Source: Lewinellaceae bacterium (GTDB lineage Bacteria; Bacteroidota; Bacteroidia; Chitinophagales; Saprospiraceae). From it: a DNA stretch of 64,000 nucleotides. Positions 15,681-24,897 of the stretch are shown piece after piece. Position 1 is the stretch's first letter. Every line of letters starts with the position of its first letter. Below the pieces are notes generated by a model that had not been told where the DNA came from, made no database searches, and was given only the letters and a program-made list of their open reading frames with translations. A program made the position numbers and the translations under genes. The stretch is taken from assembly GCA_020636215.1 (NCBI GenBank), contig JACJYG010000007.1, forward strand, positions 620,001 through 684,000. Reading direction: 5' to 3'.

Positions 15681-17226
15681 ATTGCTTATCGATCTCTATC
15701 ACCATTCCCACCGCCGTTTTTCCTTCTGTATTGGCTTCAAATGCCACCGTTTTACCGGCCTTGAAGCTGAGGTCTGTCATTCGATTATTGCCCAGCGCCT
15801 CGCGTAGTTTACCCGCGTAATCGGCTGCACGGCTGCCGTTAATGCGGGCATTGAACTGCTGAAAGTCTAAAGGTTCTTTACTCACTACTACTGCAATAAA
15901 GTCTTTATTCCCAATTTCATCGGCTACCATAGAATAGTCGCGCGGGAACAGACGAGTACCCGTAATAGCACAGTAAGGCGAGTGTTTTTCTGTATAGGGG
16001 AAAAGCACATAACTGGAGCCATCGGTTTCCTGGCCGAAGACATAGATATAACACTCAATTGAGTTGGCAATCAACACCTTGAACTTGTCGCCTTTCCTAA
16101 TGGGCTTAATGGTGCGAAATACAGTATCCTCCTTTTTTGCCAGGCCAATAATGTTTTGGGTATTGGCGTCCATCAGGCCGAACTCTATGGCCATTCGGCT
16201 TTTATCCTGGGTAGAAGCCATGGGGTAAACACCATAAGCTTCTTTGACAAAATACTCGAAGTCGCGGTATTTTACCCAGCCGATGCCACGGTCACCCCAA
16301 TCTTCGCCCCAGCTATTCATGATCTGGAAAGCTCCGCCGCTCTGATTATCATCATATCCGACCACACACATGGCATGGCCGCTGAAACCACGCATGCTGT
16401 AGTCCCGTTGGCTGGGTTGCCACAAGCTCTGTCGAACCATATCTCCCATAAAAGAACCTCCCACCATCATTCCAATGACAACGGGGTAGCCCTGGGCCAG
16501 ATGTTGCTTGATGCCCAACAGATCGGGCTTGTATTCGCTGGCGCCAACGGTTAGGCGGTCAAACCCCTGGATGCGGTATTGCTGGCCCGCCTGTTTTTGA
16601 GAACTAGAGGGTTCGTTGGCGCAAGTCCGCTCATCATAACGGAACTGGTCGAAAGGAAGCCCTCCGTATTGCTGCATCGTTTTCATGGCCTCCACCATAT
16701 AGGCGCCCTGGCAGCCCGACAAGGCGATCTGATTGTACAGGTATGCCGGGCTGAACGCCACGTCGTCTGGGTTTTGCCCCGTCGTTTCTGCCTCCAGGAT
16801 GGTGCGGGCGGCGTAGGCGCTTGCCCAGGCTACACAGGAGCCCTGCCGGCCTTGCTGACGCCGTTGTGGTGCAAAACGCGCCAGGCTGGCCTTGGCCGGG
16901 AGCGCTGTTTGCCCGGAGGCGCCATAGGACAAGGGCTCGAAAACGAGGGCTTTGTCATAGACTTCCTCGTCCAGCGTGGCTCCCAGAGAGAATTCCGGAG
17001 TGGTGCTTTCTTCATAACCACCGCCACTAAATTGCTCCTGGCCGCCCAGAAAGAAGTACCATACGGCGCCTACGATCAGGATAGGGATCAGCAGCTTGGG
17101 CCGTTTGAAAATAAATAGAAGAATTATGGGCAGAAAACGGAGTAAAGAATTTCCGCCGCCTGGTTGTTGACGTCCACTACCGCCCGGCTGTTGGCGCGGG
17201 TCGTCTTTTTCCATTCTGATTGGCAT
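15679..17226 (-). CDS. Membrane-anchored papain-like (C1) peptidase with C-terminal DUF4384-like domain
   Basis: The 515-residue protein has a Gly/Pro/Gln-rich cytoplasmic N-terminus, hydrophobic segment(s) at residues about 29-60, and a C1A peptidase domain (~105-335). Catalytic residues are Cys131 (GSCVAWASAYA), His284 (SGHAMCVVGYDD) and Asn304 (IMNSWGEDWG). The C-terminal ~150 residues (KGDKFKVLIANSIECYIYVF ... YVLFPYTEKHSPY) resemble DUF4384, seen in surface-exposed bacterial proteins. Location: inner-membrane-anchored with the protease outside (inferred). Start is Met1 or Met5. No clear pro-peptide is seen, so activation is unclear. Substrate unknown. Confidence 0.88.
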   Translation of the reverse strand: MPIRMEKDDPRQQPGGSGRQQPGGGNSLLRFLPIILLFIFKRPKLLIPILIVGAVWYFFLGGQEQFSGGGYEESTTPEFSLGATLDEEVYDKALVFEPLSYGASGQTALPAKASLARFAPQRRQQGRQGSCVAWASAYAARTILEAETTGQNPDDVAFSPAYLYNQIALSGCQGAYMVEAMKTMQQYGGLPFDQFRYDERTCANEPSSSQKQAGQQYRIQGFDRLTVGASEYKPDLLGIKQHLAQGYPVVIGMMVGGSFMGDMVRQSLWQPSQRDYSMRGFSGHAMCVVGYDDNQSGGAFQIMNSWGEDWGDRGIGWVKYRDFEYFVKEAYGVYPMASTQDKSRMAIEFGLMDANTQNIIGLAKKEDTVFRTIKPIRKGDKFKVLIANSIECYIYVFGQETDGSSYVLFPYTEKHSPYCAITGTRLFPRDYSMVADEIGNKDFIAVVVSKEPLDFQQFNARINGSRAADYAGKLREALGNNRMTDLSFKAGKTVAFEANTEGKTAVGMVIEIDKQ

Positions 17227-17591
17227 GATTGATGCAGTTTTTTTCTGGTTCCAAAATTCAGCAATTCGAACAGGATTACCAAACTATCCTTCTTTGCAGG
17301 TGAAAACGTTCTGATCGGCCTTCTCAAAGGGGCGCTGCTGGTTTTGACGGAAAGCAGGGGAGAAGTGTCGCCGATATGGAAAAATTGCTGATTTTTTTTT
17401 CATTTACTGAAACCTTACAGGAAAAGCTACGTAATACTTAGTTGATCATTTAGAAGAAATGATATATATATCTAGCCCAACACTCAATAGAATAATTGAA
17501 TAATATAGGTAGTTCCAAAAGAGCTTTGCTTTTTTCTGCGTACCAACTTGTTTTAATTTTTTTGAGGAACCCTTTTTGAAAATTTTTGCCC
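17227..17591. other. Intergenic region between divergent genes
   Basis: The 365 bases separate the papain-like gene (minus) from a small winged-helix-like gene (plus). There is an A/T-rich tract with a long T run near 17391-17401. No consensus promoter box, repeat or convincing ORF was seen. Confidence 0.4.
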
Positions 17592-17915
17592 ATGCATAGT
17601 TGGAACACTATATTTCCGGTAAACACAAACAAGCTAGACGAAGCAATCCTGATCCTGGAGGCCATAAGTGAGGTGAACAGTTTTCCAATTCTGGAATTTC
17701 TCAGGGAATTTGGGGACGCTACCATCCTGGACCTTTCTCTGCACACAGGCCTGGACGCAGACTCTTTGGAGTGGCAAATTGAGCTACTGTGCTGTGCCAG
17801 GGTGCTGAATCAGGAAGAGGATGTCTTGGGATCTTCCTTTTCACTTAATTATCAGCTCTTGGAACAGGTCAGTACCGTTGCTCATGCTCTGGCCAGCACC
17901 AGCAGGAGTAGGTAA
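17592..17915 (+). CDS. Small protein, possible winged-helix regulator
   Basis: The 107-residue product (ATG 17592) has no signal peptide. The arrangement DEAILILEAISEVNSFPILEFL / ATILDLSLHTGLDADSLEWQIELLCCARVL looks like a helix-turn-helix of the ArsR winged-helix type: helix, recognition-like helix after a short turn, then a wing strand. The support is pattern-based only. It has no operon partner: 151 bp later the fabG gene ends on the opposite strand. It could be a real small regulator or an unassigned conserved protein. Confidence 0.5.
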   Translation: MHSWNTIFPVNTNKLDEAILILEAISEVNSFPILEFLREFGDATILDLSLHTGLDADSLEWQIELLCCARVLNQEEDVLGSSFSLNYQLLEQVSTVAHALASTSRSR

Positions 17916-18066
17916 TAACCCTGTTTTGCAGCTTGTCCTTTTGCCATTTGCTTACTGCCTAGCCCTCCCTGACGAAGGGTTGAGCCAACCGGCTTATATC
18001 CTTACTGCACCAGCAGAATGAGGGAGTTCAATGGCTTCGCGGCATTTAGCCGATGCCGCCGCCTTT

Positions 18067-18810
18067 TCAGGTATTCAAAGCTCCGCAAACACTAATCACC
18101 TGGCCGGAGAGATAGGAAGACATATCCGATCCCAGGAAAACACAAACATCGGCTACCTCTTCGGCCCTGCCGAGCCGCTTCATTGGAATATTGCTGAGAT
18201 ATCCCTCCCGAACCTTTTCATCAAGAGTTTCAGTCATATCGGTTTCAATGAAACCGGGAGCGATGGCGTTGCAGCGGATGTTACGGGAGCCCATTTCCTT
18301 GGCTACTGACTTGGTAAAGCCAATGATACCTGCTTTGGAAGCGGCGTAATTGGCCTGCCCGGCATTGCCCGTCATACCTACGATAGAACTCATGTTGATA
18401 ATACTTCCGCCACTGCGCATCATAGAGCGCAGCAGGTGTTTGGTGAGATTGAAGATCGATTTGAGGTTGTTCAGCATTACATCGTCCCACTGCTCTTCAG
18501 TCATTCGAAGCATCAACGTATCTCGCGTGATACCGGCATTATTGACCAGGATATCCACTTTGCCGAATTCAGCCAATACTGCCTTGGTGAGTTCGTCGGC
18601 CGCCTGGAAAGAACTGGCGTCCGACTGGAAAGCCTTGGCTTTGACTCCGAGCCGGCTCAATTCATCAGCCAGTGCGTTGGCCTGTTCAGCGGAGGAACGA
18701 TAGGTGAAAGCTACGTCGGCTCCTTGCTCGGCAAAGCGTTGAACTATAGCAGCGCCAATGCCCCGGGAGCCTCCGGTAACGAGTGCTACTTTTCCCTCGA
18801 GTAATTTCAT
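18067..18810 (-). CDS. fabG: 3-oxoacyl-[acyl-carrier-protein] reductase
   Basis: This 247-residue short-chain dehydrogenase has the NADPH-binding TGGSRGIG (12-19), NNAGITRD (90-97), and the catalytic Ser142, Tyr155 and Lys159 (NMSSIVG ... YAASKAG), plus RCNAIAPGFIETDMT and the C-terminal SYLSGQVISVCGALN. It reduces beta-ketoacyl-ACP in fatty-acid elongation in the cytoplasm. It stands alone rather than in a fab cluster. A promoter with -7 TACCTTCG and a TTG 21 bases upstream of it lies at 18829-18860. Confidence 0.95.
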   Translation of the reverse strand: MKLLEGKVALVTGGSRGIGAAIVQRFAEQGADVAFTYRSSAEQANALADELSRLGVKAKAFQSDASSFQAADELTKAVLAEFGKVDILVNNAGITRDTLMLRMTEEQWDDVMLNNLKSIFNLTKHLLRSMMRSGGSIINMSSIVGMTGNAGQANYAASKAGIIGFTKSVAKEMGSRNIRCNAIAPGFIETDMTETLDEKVREGYLSNIPMKRLGRAEEVADVCVFLGSDMSSYLSGQVISVCGALNT

Positions 18811-18828
18811 CTTGCGTTGGTTTTTTTG

Positions 18829-18860
18829 CGAAGGTAGGGAAAACGGTTAAAATTTGACAA
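18829..18860 (-). promoter_or_regulatory. Promoter of fabG
   Basis: On the minus strand a TTG (18860-18858) is followed after 21 bases by TACCTTCG (18836-18829), which fits the Bacteroidota layout of -33 TTTG / -7 TAnnTTTG with the common TTCG variant. It is 19 bases upstream of the fabG start and overlaps the edge of the vWA remnant. Confidence 0.5.
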
Positions 18861-19239
18861 CAAAGTCTTTTCCACCCAACGTTCCCGGGCCTTGCCACGT
18901 CCTTTTCTTATCCTGGATGCACCACCCCATTACAATGATGCTACGGTTACTGCGGTTCAGGCGCAGATCCGGGCTGCAGCAGAAAAAGGCATTAAAATTG
19001 TACCTGTCACGGCCAGCGGCATCGATAAAGAGACGGAGTTCCTCATGCGGTTTACGGCGATCGCCACCAATGCGCCATACACTTTTAAAACGGACCATAG
19101 TGGCATCGGCAACGATCATCTTGAACCGACGGTTGGGGATTATGAAGTAGAGCACCTCAATGGCCTGATCGTTCGGTTGATAGGAAAGTATGTAGAGTGG
19201 CTTTGGGGGAGACGCTTGATTTTTTTTTGCAGGCTTTAG
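18838..19239 (+). pseudogene. C-terminal remnant of a von Willebrand factor A domain protein
   Basis: The open frame from 18838 encodes LILDAPPHYNDATVTAVQ, EKGIKIVPVTASGIDKETEF, IATNAPYTFKTDHSGIGN and EPTVGDYEVEHLNGLIVRL. This is the C-terminal half of the vWA domain seen in Bacteroidota surface/lipoproteins, where LDAPPH is the strand after the MIDAS-side helix (recognised from memory). There is no ATG, no signal peptide and no N-terminal MIDAS motif (DxSxS); the frame starts just upstream of the fabG promoter. It is therefore a decayed gene fragment, not a working gene. The downstream tail to the stop (WLWGRRLIFF) looks like read-through into non-coding DNA. Confidence 0.65.
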
Positions 19240-19452
19240 GGGGAAGGGCAGGATTTGCAGTATTAGGTAGGTAAAGGGCTGATCCAGGGCCATCGCCGAA
19301 TGGAAAAAAGCAAAATGCCCTCTATGTTATCATTTGAAACAAAAACAATAAAGCCTTATATTGAAAGTTGTTTTTATAACCCCCGGCCGGAGCATCCGTC
19401 GTTTCAGCCCTTCGGCCAGGCCCCTGTTAACGAACACTCAAAATGATAAGTT

Positions 19453-20631
19453 ATGAAAACCAGAACCCTACTATCACTTTTCGTTCTGCTCACCCTGTCC
19501 TTGTCCTCCTGCCTCAAGGATGATGTAGAAGTCCGGCATATTGTTTATACTCCGGAGGAATATGCCGCCATTTCCGGGGTATTGAACTTGCCCAACGACC
19601 AGGTTAATTTTGGAGTGGATTTACCGCAGCATATGAAAAACCTGGGCATGGTTCCGCCCCAAATTTCCAATGCTAAGGCTACCCTCGGGCGCGTATTGTT
19701 CTACGATAAGCAGCTCTCGCGCAACCAAACGGTTTCCTGCGCCTCCTGTCATCACCAGGAACTGGCCTTCGCCGATAACAAGCGCTTCAGTGAAGGCTTC
19801 AATGGCGAGCTAACCCTGCGGAATTCCCTGGCGCTTGGCTCAGTGGCCAACTTCAAATCCTCTTACGAAGGAGGGTCAACTTTTTCCGGGTCCGGGCAGC
19901 CACAGTTTTTCTTTTGGGATGAACGCGCCCACACTATTCAGGAGCAAAGCTCCCTGACCTTGCAGGATGACATAGAAATGGGCATGGACCTTAACGAACT
20001 GTCCAGCCGCTTATCAGCCGAAGAATACTATCGTGTGTTATTCCGAAAGGCCTATGGCACCGACGTTCTCCATCCTGCTCTGATCACGGAGGCCCTGCAG
20101 GAATTCGTCAATGCCATGGTGTCAACGAGCACCCGCTTCGATGAAGGTATTGCTGCGGCCAGTGGAGACCCTTTCCGCGATTTCCCCAACTTCACCCAGC
20201 AGGAAAACCTTGGTAAGAATCTCTTTGTACAGCATTGCTCTTCCTGCCATGGCGCTAATATGTCTATTTCTCCGGAAAAAGTAGCCAATAACGGTTTGGA
20301 TGAGGTGTATCAGGATGAAGGAGTAGGAGGGGTAACCAATCAAAATACGGATATCGGAAAATTTAAAGTGCCCTTCCTGCGCAATATTGCGCTGACAGCC
20401 CCTTACATGCACGATGGCCGCTTCGCAAGTCTCGAAGAAGTGGTGGAGCACTATAATTCCGGTGTCAAAATGCACCAAAACCTCGACCACCGCCTGCGTA
20501 CCGAAGATGGAAGCGGGCCGCGCCGCCTCGAACTCTCCCAGCAGGAAAAGGATGCGCTCGTGGCCTTTCTCAATACCCTGACGGATGAAACGCTAGTAAC
20601 CGCCAGCCGGTTTTCGGATCCGTTCAAGTAG
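19453..20631 (+). CDS. Di-heme cytochrome c peroxidase, MauG/CcpA family lipoprotein
   Basis: The 392-residue protein carries a lipoprotein signal (LLTLSLSSC, Cys20) and two heme c sites, CASCH (96-100) and CSSCH (262-266), as in bacterial di-heme peroxidases. Other family marks are LGRVLFYDKQLS, LRNSLALGSVANFKS, FFWDERAHTIQEQ and the C-terminal FKVPFLRNIALTAPYMHDGR. It would reduce H2O2 (or oxidise a protein, as MauG does) in the periplasm or at the cell surface. It is monocistronic: its 3' end faces uvrA across a terminator. Confidence 0.92.
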   Translation: MKTRTLLSLFVLLTLSLSSCLKDDVEVRHIVYTPEEYAAISGVLNLPNDQVNFGVDLPQHMKNLGMVPPQISNAKATLGRVLFYDKQLSRNQTVSCASCHHQELAFADNKRFSEGFNGELTLRNSLALGSVANFKSSYEGGSTFSGSGQPQFFFWDERAHTIQEQSSLTLQDDIEMGMDLNELSSRLSAEEYYRVLFRKAYGTDVLHPALITEALQEFVNAMVSTSTRFDEGIAAASGDPFRDFPNFTQQENLGKNLFVQHCSSCHGANMSISPEKVANNGLDEVYQDEGVGGVTNQNTDIGKFKVPFLRNIALTAPYMHDGRFASLEEVVEHYNSGVKMHQNLDHRLRTEDGSGPRRLELSQQEKDALVAFLNTLTDETLVTASRFSDPFK

Positions 20632-20640
20632 GGGCTTAGA

Positions 20641-20693
20641 GCTGATTGGTTGAGGGTTGAGGGTTCCATACCAACAATTATCAACCAATCAGC
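20641..20693. terminator. Inverted repeat between the peroxidase gene and uvrA
   Basis: A 13-bp perfect stem (GCTGATTGGTTGA at 20641-20653, complement at 20681-20693) with a 27-base loop separates the two convergent genes. The right arm overlaps the uvrA stop codon. There is no long T tract, so termination is inferred from position and stem strength. Confidence 0.55.
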
Positions 20694-23536
20694 TCCAACT
20701 TTTCCTTCAAAAACGCTCCTGTATACGACTCTTCCACTTTTACTAATTCTTCAGGAGTCCCCTGGAACACCAGTTTTCCACCTTCTTTTCCGCCGCCCGG
20801 CCCCAGGTCAATGACCCAGTCGGCGCTTTTGATCACTTCCATGTTGTGCTCTACGATCAGTACGGTATGGCCATTTTCAACTAATGCATTCAGGGCGTCC
20901 AGCAACTTGCGGATGTCGTGGAAGTGCAAGCCGGTGGTGGGCTCATCAAAAATAAAAAGGATGTGTTCGTTGGGCTTGTCGGCCCCCAGGAAAGACGCCA
21001 GTTTGACGCGCTGTGCTTCTCCACCCGAGAGGGTGCTGGAAGACTGCCCCAGGTGTACGTATCCCAGGCCCACATCAGCTAGTGGCTGGAGCCTGCCGGT
21101 GATATCTTTTTCATCGGCAAAAAATGCAATGGCTTCCTCAACGCTCAGTTCCAGAATCTCAAAAATGCTCTTTCCCTTGTATTGTACTTCGAGTACCTCC
21201 TGCTTGAATCTTTTGCCGCCACATTCCTCGCATTCCAACCGCACATCGGCCAGAAACTGCATTTCTATGACCTGTTCGCCTTCGCCTTTGCAGGTATCAC
21301 ATCGGCCGCCATCTACATTAAAAGAAAAATGTTTGGGCTTAAAGCCGCGAATTCTGGACAACTGTTGCTCCGACATCAGCTTGCGGATGCTATCGTAAGC
21401 TTTCACATAGGTCACCGGATTGGAACGGCTGGACTTTCCGATGGGGTTTTGGTTGACCATTTCTACCTGTGAGATCAGGGAAAGGCTGCCTTCTAACTTA
21501 TCGAATAAACCGGGCGCCTGGGCATAGCTTTCCCCGAGTTGCTTTTTGAGGGCTGGGTAGAGAATCTGCTTTACCAGTGTCGTTTTGCCAGAGCCAGACA
21601 CGCCTGTCACCACCGTCATTGCATTCAAGGGAATGCTTGAGTCGAAATTCTGTAGGTTATTCTGCCGGGCATTTCTAATGTGGATGAAATTGCTGGCCTT
21701 TCGACGCGACTTCGGCACGGGGATCTGCATACGGCCGCTCATATACTTGGCGGTCAGACAGTCGGCTGCTTCGTCGTAGATGTTTTCATAGGGCCCGGCG
21801 AATACGACTTCGCCTCCATGAATACCGGCGGCCGGGCCAATATCAACCAGATAATCGGCATTTTTGATAATATCTTCCTCGTGCTCAACCACAATGACAG
21901 TATTGCCCATGTCGCGCAGCGATTTAAGGACCCGAACCAGGCGGCTGGTATCGCGTGGATGAAGGCCAATACTGGGCTCGTCGAGGATGTACATGGAGCT
22001 GGTAAGGTTGCTGCCGAGGGTTCGGGTGAGGTTGATGCGCTGCGTCTCTCCACCACTGAGGCTTGCTGACAATCGGCTGAGGGTGAGGTAACTCAGGCCT
22101 ACGTCACACATGAATTGCAAACGGTTATTGATTTCCAGTAATAGCCGGCGGGCGACCTTGGCGTCAAACTCACTGAGTTCGATCGTATGGAAGAATTCCA
22201 GTAGTTCGTCGATGGGCATTTCCACCAGGTCAACAATAGCGCGGCCATTAATTTTGACATAAGTGGCTTCCTGGCGGAGGCGCCCCCCTTCGCAGGTGGG
22301 GCAATTGGTGCGGCCCCGGTACCGGGCCAGCATTACCCGATTCTGTATTTTATAGGTTTTCTCTTCCAATTCAGCAAAAAAACTGTTGATGCCGCCAAAG
22401 TATTTGTTGCCCTTCCAAAGCAGCCTTTGTTGTTCTTTAGTGAGATCCTGGTAAGGCCGATGTACCGGGAAATCAAAATTATGGGCGGTTTCCAGGAGCT
22501 GGTCCAGCCACAAGCCAAGTTTTTCACCTTTCCAACAGGCGATGGCCCCTTCATAAACAGATTTCGTCTTATCGGGCACTACCTTATCTTCATCAATGCC
22601 CATTACCTTACTGAAACCTTCACAAGTAGGGCAGGCGCCATAAGGATTGTTGAAATTAAACAGTTGGGGAGTGGGCTCCGGAAAGCTGAGGCCGTCCAGT
22701 TCAAAGCGGTTGTTGAATTCCTGTTCTTTCTGCCCGGCAACCTCCACAATGCAGTCCCCTTCAGCTTCGTAAAAAGCCGTTTGAACAGAATCCGCAATGC
22801 GCTTAAGGTTTTCGTCATCTTCATGCTTGACAACAAAACGGTCGATGAGTATCCGGAGGCCTTCTTCGGGGATCTCTCCCAGTTTTTTGGAGAGGAAGGG
22901 CGGCTTGCGTTCCAGCACTTCCTCGATCTGCATCAGCTCCCCATTTACCTGCAGGCGCGTGTAGCCCTTTTGAAGGAGTAGTTCCAGCTCAGCTTTTACC
23001 GGCCGGTCTTTGTATTTATAGGGAAGCGGGATAAATAACTGAACTTTGGCGCCTTCGTCAAAGCTTTGTATGTAGTCGGCCACATCCGACACCTCATGCT
23101 TTTTGACTATCTGGCCGGAGATGGGGGAGTAAGTCTTACCAATGCGGGCATAAAGAATACGCAAATAATCATACACTTCAGTGAGCGTACCCACCGTTGA
23201 CCGGGCATTGCTGGTACTCACTTTCTGCTCAATGGCAATGGCCGGGCAAATCCCTTTAATATAATCTACATCGGGCTTCTTCATGCGGCCCAGGAATTGC
23301 CTGGCGTAGGATGAAAGGCTTTCCACGTACCGCCTTTGCCCTTCAGCGTAAAGGGTATCCATGGTGATGGAGGACTTGCCCGAACCGGAGACGCCCGTCA
23401 CGACCACTAACTTATTCTTGGGAATCGTCAGGTCGACATTCTTGAGATTATTGGCGCGGGCTCCTTTGATAAAAATGCTATCCTTTAGGCCTTCCTGGCT
23501 GGGCTTATTGAGTATTGCGGCTTCTTTTTTTGACAT
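20681..23536 (-). CDS. uvrA: Excinuclease ABC subunit A
   Basis: UvrA is the damage-recognition ATPase of nucleotide excision repair. The start at ATG 23536 (MSKKEAAILN) gives 951 residues, the family size; the longer frame upstream would run through the promoter. It shows the first Walker A GVSGSGKSS (48-56), a CPTCEG zinc site, the ABC signature LSGGETQRINL, a second Walker A GVSGSGKTT, the zinc finger CDTCKGEGE ... CEECGG, and the second signature LSGGEAQRVKLA with FIFDEPTTGLH. No uvrB or uvrC is nearby, which is normal. A well-formed promoter lies at 23584-23615. Confidence 0.98.
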   Translation of the reverse strand: MSKKEAAILNKPSQEGLKDSIFIKGARANNLKNVDLTIPKNKLVVVTGVSGSGKSSITMDTLYAEGQRRYVESLSSYARQFLGRMKKPDVDYIKGICPAIAIEQKVSTSNARSTVGTLTEVYDYLRILYARIGKTYSPISGQIVKKHEVSDVADYIQSFDEGAKVQLFIPLPYKYKDRPVKAELELLLQKGYTRLQVNGELMQIEEVLERKPPFLSKKLGEIPEEGLRILIDRFVVKHEDDENLKRIADSVQTAFYEAEGDCIVEVAGQKEQEFNNRFELDGLSFPEPTPQLFNFNNPYGACPTCEGFSKVMGIDEDKVVPDKTKSVYEGAIACWKGEKLGLWLDQLLETAHNFDFPVHRPYQDLTKEQQRLLWKGNKYFGGINSFFAELEEKTYKIQNRVMLARYRGRTNCPTCEGGRLRQEATYVKINGRAIVDLVEMPIDELLEFFHTIELSEFDAKVARRLLLEINNRLQFMCDVGLSYLTLSRLSASLSGGETQRINLTRTLGSNLTSSMYILDEPSIGLHPRDTSRLVRVLKSLRDMGNTVIVVEHEEDIIKNADYLVDIGPAAGIHGGEVVFAGPYENIYDEAADCLTAKYMSGRMQIPVPKSRRKASNFIHIRNARQNNLQNFDSSIPLNAMTVVTGVSGSGKTTLVKQILYPALKKQLGESYAQAPGLFDKLEGSLSLISQVEMVNQNPIGKSSRSNPVTYVKAYDSIRKLMSEQQLSRIRGFKPKHFSFNVDGGRCDTCKGEGEQVIEMQFLADVRLECEECGGKRFKQEVLEVQYKGKSIFEILELSVEEAIAFFADEKDITGRLQPLADVGLGYVHLGQSSSTLSGGEAQRVKLASFLGADKPNEHILFIFDEPTTGLHFHDIRKLLDALNALVENGHTVLIVEHNMEVIKSADWVIDLGPGGGKEGGKLVFQGTPEELVKVEESYTGAFLKEKLELIG

Positions 23537-23583
23537 GGATGGAATTTGTCTGAGGTCAAAAACTAATAAGGTGAACAAATTCC

Positions 23584-23615
23584 CGAAGCTAGGGTTTTGC
23601 CGGCAAGAGAACAAA
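23584..23615 (-). promoter_or_regulatory. Promoter of uvrA
   Basis: Minus strand: TTTG (23615-23612), 20-base spacer, TAGCTTCG (23591-23584). The -33 element and spacing match the Bacteroidota consensus, and the -7 box differs at one base. It lies 48 bases upstream of the chosen start and supports that start over the longer frame. Confidence 0.6.
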
Positions 23616-23706
23616 CTGAAAAGGGATAAACCAGAGAGAAGTAGCGCTTGCCCACTAATTTTCCGGTAATCGGAACCACGACAATTCAGAAATTCCGAAA
23701 ATCCGG

Positions 23707-23745
23707 AAAAAAAAGAGCCGAAGCAGCGGGGGGAGCTGCCTCGGC
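23707..23745 (-). terminator. Rho-independent terminator of the sigma-factor gene
   Basis: On the minus strand an 11-bp stem (GCCGAGGCAGC / GCTGCTTCGGC, one mismatch) is followed after CTC-T by a run of eight T. It lies 68 bases after the sigma-factor stop. Confidence 0.85.
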
Positions 23746-23812
23746 CTGGGCTATGGGTACAGGTGTTGTAAATAAATAGACCTTCCGCAGAAGGCTAAAT
23801 ACTACAGCTATT

Positions 23813-24394
23813 TTATTGCAGGACGACGTCCTTTTCTTCTACCATCTTACGGATGTTGATCAATGCATACCGCATACGGCCCAGGGCCGTGTTGATGCTG
23901 ACACGCGTCAGCTTGGCGATTTCCTTGAAGCTCATATCAGCATAATGGCGCAGAATGACAACCTCGCGCTGTTCGGGCGGCAGCATGTCGACCAGGGCAC
24001 GCACTTTGTCGTGTGTCTGGCTCCGGATAATATGTTGTTCTGCATTGTCATCTGATACCTGGAGAACGTCAAAAATATCAAATGTCTCTGTAGGGGATAC
24101 CTTGGGCCGGCGCTTGGTTCGGCGGAAGTAATCTACACACATGTTGTAGGCAATGCGAAGCGCCCATTGAAGGAATTTGCCCTCATGGTTGTACTTGCCC
24201 TTTCGAAGCGTGTCGATGATCTTGATGAAAACTTCCTGGAAAATATCCTCGGCGAGACTTTGGTCTTTAACAAAGAGGTAGATGGAAGTATAAATCTTTT
24301 GCTGATGCCGGTTTAGCAGCTCTTCAAAAGCTTTTTCATTACCATCCAGATAAAGGCCAATGAGTTGTTGGTCATTAAGAAGCGTAACTTGCAT
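23813..24394 (-). CDS. RNA polymerase sigma factor, ECF (sigma-70 family)
   Basis: The 193-residue protein has sigma region 2 (LLNRHQQKIYTSIYLFVKDQ, LAEDIFQEVFIKI, FLQWALRIAYNMCVDYFRR) and region 4 (ALVDMLPPEQREVVILRHY, MSFKEIAKLTRVSINTALGR). This is the form common in Bacteroidota as a stand-alone RpoE-like factor. No anti-sigma gene adjoins it, so its control is not apparent. It lies alone between AT-rich DNA and its own terminator. Confidence 0.93.
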   Translation of the reverse strand: MQVTLLNDQQLIGLYLDGNEKAFEELLNRHQQKIYTSIYLFVKDQSLAEDIFQEVFIKIIDTLRKGKYNHEGKFLQWALRIAYNMCVDYFRRTKRRPKVSPTETFDIFDVLQVSDDNAEQHIIRSQTHDKVRALVDMLPPEQREVVILRHYADMSFKEIAKLTRVSINTALGRMRYALINIRKMVEEKDVVLQ

Positions 24395-24897
24395 AACTAA
24401 ATAACTTTAGCGTAATGGGATCTGATTAAAGCAAATTATTTAGTGTAGAAGTTACAATCTATAGCAGAGAAGTTTTGTGAAAAAAGAAAGCGTGGTAAAA
24501 AGCCTTATCGAACCCAAATATAAAGGCAAAAAACTTAAATAGCTAACTTAAATCTCATTTTTTTTAAAACATTAACAGAAAGTTAACCGGAAAATCAAAA
24601 TAAATATCAATTAAATTGATGGTTACTGCCTGAATTGTTGGTACTTAGGTTGAAAAAAGGTGTTTAATTTTACGAAAAAGTATTTTTTCAAAATAAGTGT
24701 ATAGAGCTGGATTTGTGGGTTTAATTTGATCTGGCTGAAAGACAAAGGCTGGGTTTTTAGAAAAAAGTAACAAGAACGGGGTGTTTTGTGAATAATTTGT
24801 AACAGAAGGGCCCTCAAATCCATATTTTTGCAGTACATCCATTTTGGCCGAGATAATGGCCAGAGGTGCAGTTTTAACAACGAGTATCCTTTAAAAG
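24395..24897. other. AT-rich gene-free region upstream of the sigma-factor gene
   Basis: About 500 bases, much richer in A and T than the surroundings, lie between the yidD stop and the sigma-factor start (both on the minus strand). Short overlapping minus-strand frames exist at 24623-24880 but have no family features and low-complexity composition. A near-match to the -7 box (TAATTTG) is upstream of the sigma gene. The region may hold an extended promoter or leader; nothing firmer is seen. Confidence 0.4.

Noticed and set aside
18847..19293. 148-codon minus-strand frame opposite the vWA remnant
   Set aside because: The plus strand carries recognisable vWA sequence; the minus-strand frame has no features of its own.
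24623..24880. 85-codon minus-strand frame in the AT-rich gap before the sigma-factor gene
   Set aside because: Overlapping frames of similar length occur in other phases, composition is low-complexity, and no family, signal or promoter supports it.
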